From the NCBI GenBank assembly GCA_030588275.1, contig JAUUYJ010000111.1:1-7964 (forward strand): 7,964 bases of DNA, in the 5' to 3' direction. The position numbers and the translations under genes were made by a program. The notes under the pieces were generated by a model. It made no database searches. It saw only the letters and a program-made list of their open reading frames with translations, and was not told where the DNA came from. Source of the stretch: Candidatus Zixiibacteriota bacterium. GTDB taxonomy: Bacteria > Zixibacteria > MSB-5A5 > GN15 > JAAZOE01. The number at the start of each line of letters is the position of its first letter. Within the stretch, counting starts at the first letter, position 1. Shown piece after piece: positions 6,627 through 7,964 of the stretch.

Positions 6627-7641
6627 TGTCAAAACTCTGGGTGAATTCGACAAAGCTGTCGAGCATCTTTGTGACATCCCCGCTGTCAATGGCATCAGAA
6701 GCGATCTTCAGACCTTCTTTAAAATCATCAGCTTTTCCGACAAGGGTCAATCCGGCGGCCGCATTGAGCAAGACGGTGTCACGCATCGGACCGCTTGCAC
6801 CACCGAAGATATCACGCGTAATGGTGGCATTGTCAACCGCTTCACCACCAGCTAAATCTTTTACATTACAGGGAGCGAGACCAAGGTCAGACAGGCTTAG
6901 CTCAACTTTGCTTAATTGACCATCTTCAAAAAGACAGATGATATTCTCCCCGGCGGTGGATAGCTCGTCAAGGCCGCTTTTGTTATAAACAACCATCACC
7001 TTTTCAAGCCCCAACTCACCGGCGGCACCGGCCAGCTTGACAACATACTCCTCGGCAAAAACGCCAATTAGTTGATGCGTGGCGCGGGCGGGATTGGTCA
7101 GCGGACCAAGGAGGTTGAAAATTGAGCGGAAAGCTAACTCACCCCTTATCGGTGCAACCTGCTTCATAGCCGGATGCAGGGATGGAGCAAACAGAAAACC
7201 TATGCCAACTTCGTCAATCGCCCTACCCGATTGTTCGGCACTTAATCCGATATTGGCACCCAAAGCGGTCAGAAGGTCGGCTGATCCGGACCGGCTGGAG
7301 ACCGAACGATTGCCATGCTTGCCGACCGGGACCGAGCAGGCGGCGATAACGAATGATGTTGTCGTCGAAATATTGAAAGTTCCGGCACCATCTCCACCGG
7401 TTCCACAATTGTCGAACAGATATTTTTGATTGTGTGGTATCGGCGTCGCCTTGTCACGCATCATCCGGGCCGATCCGGTAATCTCCTCGACAGTTTCACC
7501 CTTCATGCGCAGGCAAGTTAAATATGATGCTATCTGTACCGGCGAGGCCAGCCCCGACATGATTTCATCGGTGACGATGCAACTCTCTTCGGCACTCAAA
7601 TTCTGACCGTCAAGTATTTTGTGTATCGCCTCGGCTATCAT
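6619..7641 (-). CDS. trpD: Anthranilate phosphoribosyltransferase
   Basis: TrpD transfers phosphoribose from PRPP to anthranilate, forming N-(5'-phosphoribosyl)anthranilate. The 340-aa protein has a short helical N-terminal domain followed by the nucleoside phosphorylase-like domain. Visible motifs are the PRPP loop GTGGDG (80-85) with FNIST (89-93), KHGNRS (108-113), SSRSGSAD (115-122), the anthranilate-site stretch beginning at Arg166 and running through FNLLGPLTNP (175-184), and the Mg2+-binding Asp225-Glu226 in GLDEL. The usual V-H-G before that site reads VYN, a modest change outside the metal ligands. It is not fused to the TrpG glutaminase, unlike in E. coli. The ATG start is 5 nt after the trpG stop with only a weak ribosome binding site. 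The 3' end overlaps trpC by 8 nt. Confidence 0.97.
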   Translation of the reverse strand: MIAEAIHKILDGQNLSAEESCIVTDEIMSGLASPVQIASYLTCLRMKGETVEEITGSARMMRDKATPIPHNQKYLFDNCGTGGDGAGTFNISTTTSFVIAACSVPVGKHGNRSVSSRSGSADLLTALGANIGLSAEQSGRAIDEVGIGFLFAPSLHPAMKQVAPIRGELAFRSIFNLLGPLTNPARATHQLIGVFAEEYVVKLAGAAGELGLEKVMVVYNKSGLDELSTAGENIICLFEDGQLSKVELSLSDLGLAPCNVKDLAGGEAVDNATITRDIFGGASGPMRDTVLLNAAAGLTLVGKADDFKEGLKIASDAIDSGDVTKMLDSFVEFTQSFDNA

Positions 7642-7646
7642 CTAAT

Positions 7647-7964
7647 TCATCCGGCCTGTAGAAAGTTTGACAAAAGTAGTTTGCCATGCTTGGTTAAAAT
7701 TGATTCGGGGTGAAACTGCACCCCTTCGATTGGCAGACCCTTCATTTTTACACCCATAATTTCGCCATCTTCGGTGTGGGCAGTCACCTGTAAATTATCC
7801 GGCAATGTCCCATCCTGAATAACCAGCGAGTGATAACGGGTTGCTTCAAACGGTGATGGTATGCCATGAAAGATTCCATCGCCGGTATGGTAGATCATCG
7901 ACGTTTTGCCGTGCATCAGCCGCTCGGCACCGGAAACGGTCGCACCATAATGATGACCGATACA
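7647..7964 (-). CDS. trpG: Anthranilate synthase glutaminase component, C-terminal part (5' end outside window)
   Basis: This is the class I glutamine amidotransferase subunit that supplies ammonia from glutamine to TrpE for anthranilate synthesis. The minus-strand frame is open to the right edge and its first visible codon is the nucleophile Cys, in CIGHH; 105 residues are seen, and the N-terminal half is missing. The remaining catalytic residues are in QFHPES (the His and Glu of the triad). Other family motifs are LMHGKTS, RYHSL and the C-terminal LLLSNFL. An internal ATG at 7914-7916 is not the true start. Between CIGHH and LMHGKTS there are ten residues, where relatives such as E. coli TrpG and PabA have about fifteen, so the helix after the nucleophile appears shortened. 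A dual role in p-aminobenzoate synthesis (PabA) is possible, but the position before trpD favours TrpG. The gene ends 5 nt before trpD. Confidence 0.93.
   Translation of the reverse strand, partial: CIGHHYGATVSGAERLMHGKTSMIYHTGDGIFHGIPSPFEATRYHSLVIQDGTLPDNLQVTAHTEDGEIMGVKMKGLPIEGVQFHPESILTKHGKLLLSNFLQAG

Larger units (their letters stand above)
963..7964 (-). other. Aromatic amino acid supraoperon trp(E)GDCFBA-aroH-DAHP synthase-tyrA (upstream end outside window)
   Basis: Nine consecutive minus-strand genes are separated by at most 5 nt or overlap by 4 to 22 nt, so they almost certainly form one transcript. The genes encode the first step of the shikimate pathway, the tryptophan branch from anthranilate formation onward, and the chorismate mutase and prephenate dehydrogenase steps toward tyrosine. 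trpE is absent from the window and is expected just upstream of trpG. Several junctions lack a Shine-Dalgarno sequence and instead use stop/start overlaps, which suggests translational coupling. The promoter and any attenuator are not visible. Confidence 0.9.

Noticed and set aside
6627..6695. A longer trpC starting at the ATG at 6695.
   Set aside because: The additional 23 residues overlap the conserved end of trpD in another frame and do not resemble the family N-terminus, which begins at the ATG at 6626.

Overview
The window is bacterial chromosomal DNA dominated by one long aromatic amino acid operon on the minus strand. It runs from the right edge leftwards in the order trpG (partial), trpD, trpC, trpF, trpB, trpA, aroH-type chorismate mutase, DAHP synthase, tyrA. 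A separate plus-strand gene at the left edge, converging on the operon, encodes the C-terminal part of a membrane protein with tetratricopeptide repeats. No RNA genes, mobile elements, CRISPR arrays or long repeats are visible.

The operon covers bases 963-7964 and continues off the right edge, where trpE would be expected. Every junction is tight. From upstream to downstream they are: trpG/trpD 5-nt gap, trpD/trpC 8-nt overlap, trpC/trpF 4-nt overlap (ATGA), trpF/trpB 22-nt overlap, trpB/trpA 4-nt overlap (ATGA), trpA/aroH 8-nt overlap, aroH/DAHP synthase 1-nt gap, DAHP synthase/tyrA 8-nt overlap. There is no room for internal terminators between genes, and translational coupling is the likely mode of expression. 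Any trp leader, attenuator or operator would lie upstream of the window.

Functionally, DAHP synthase makes the first committed intermediate of the shikimate pathway. TrpG (with an unseen TrpE), TrpD, TrpF, TrpC and TrpA/TrpB take chorismate to tryptophan. Chorismate mutase and prephenate dehydrogenase take chorismate towards tyrosine. The unit therefore holds the pathway entry step and two competing exits, but no middle shikimate genes (aroB, aroQ/D, aroE, aroK, aroA, aroC) inside the window. The layout recalls the trp supraoperon of Bacillus (aroH and tyrA beside trp genes), with a different order.

The organism cannot be named from this window. Base composition looks close to balanced. All trp genes are unfused (trpG/trpD and trpC/trpF separate), the chorismate mutase is the trimeric AroH type, and DAHP synthase is the Thermotoga-like type with an N-terminal regulatory domain. 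The neighbour is a polytopic TPR membrane protein. A less-studied Gram-negative phylum is a reasonable guess, but only a guess.

Most of the window is ordinary core metabolism. The points worth a second look are local: TrpG appears to lack about five residues immediately after its nucleophile motif, TyrA lacks two normally conserved active-site motif residues, and TrpA has substitutions in two conserved loops. I found no undescribed system.
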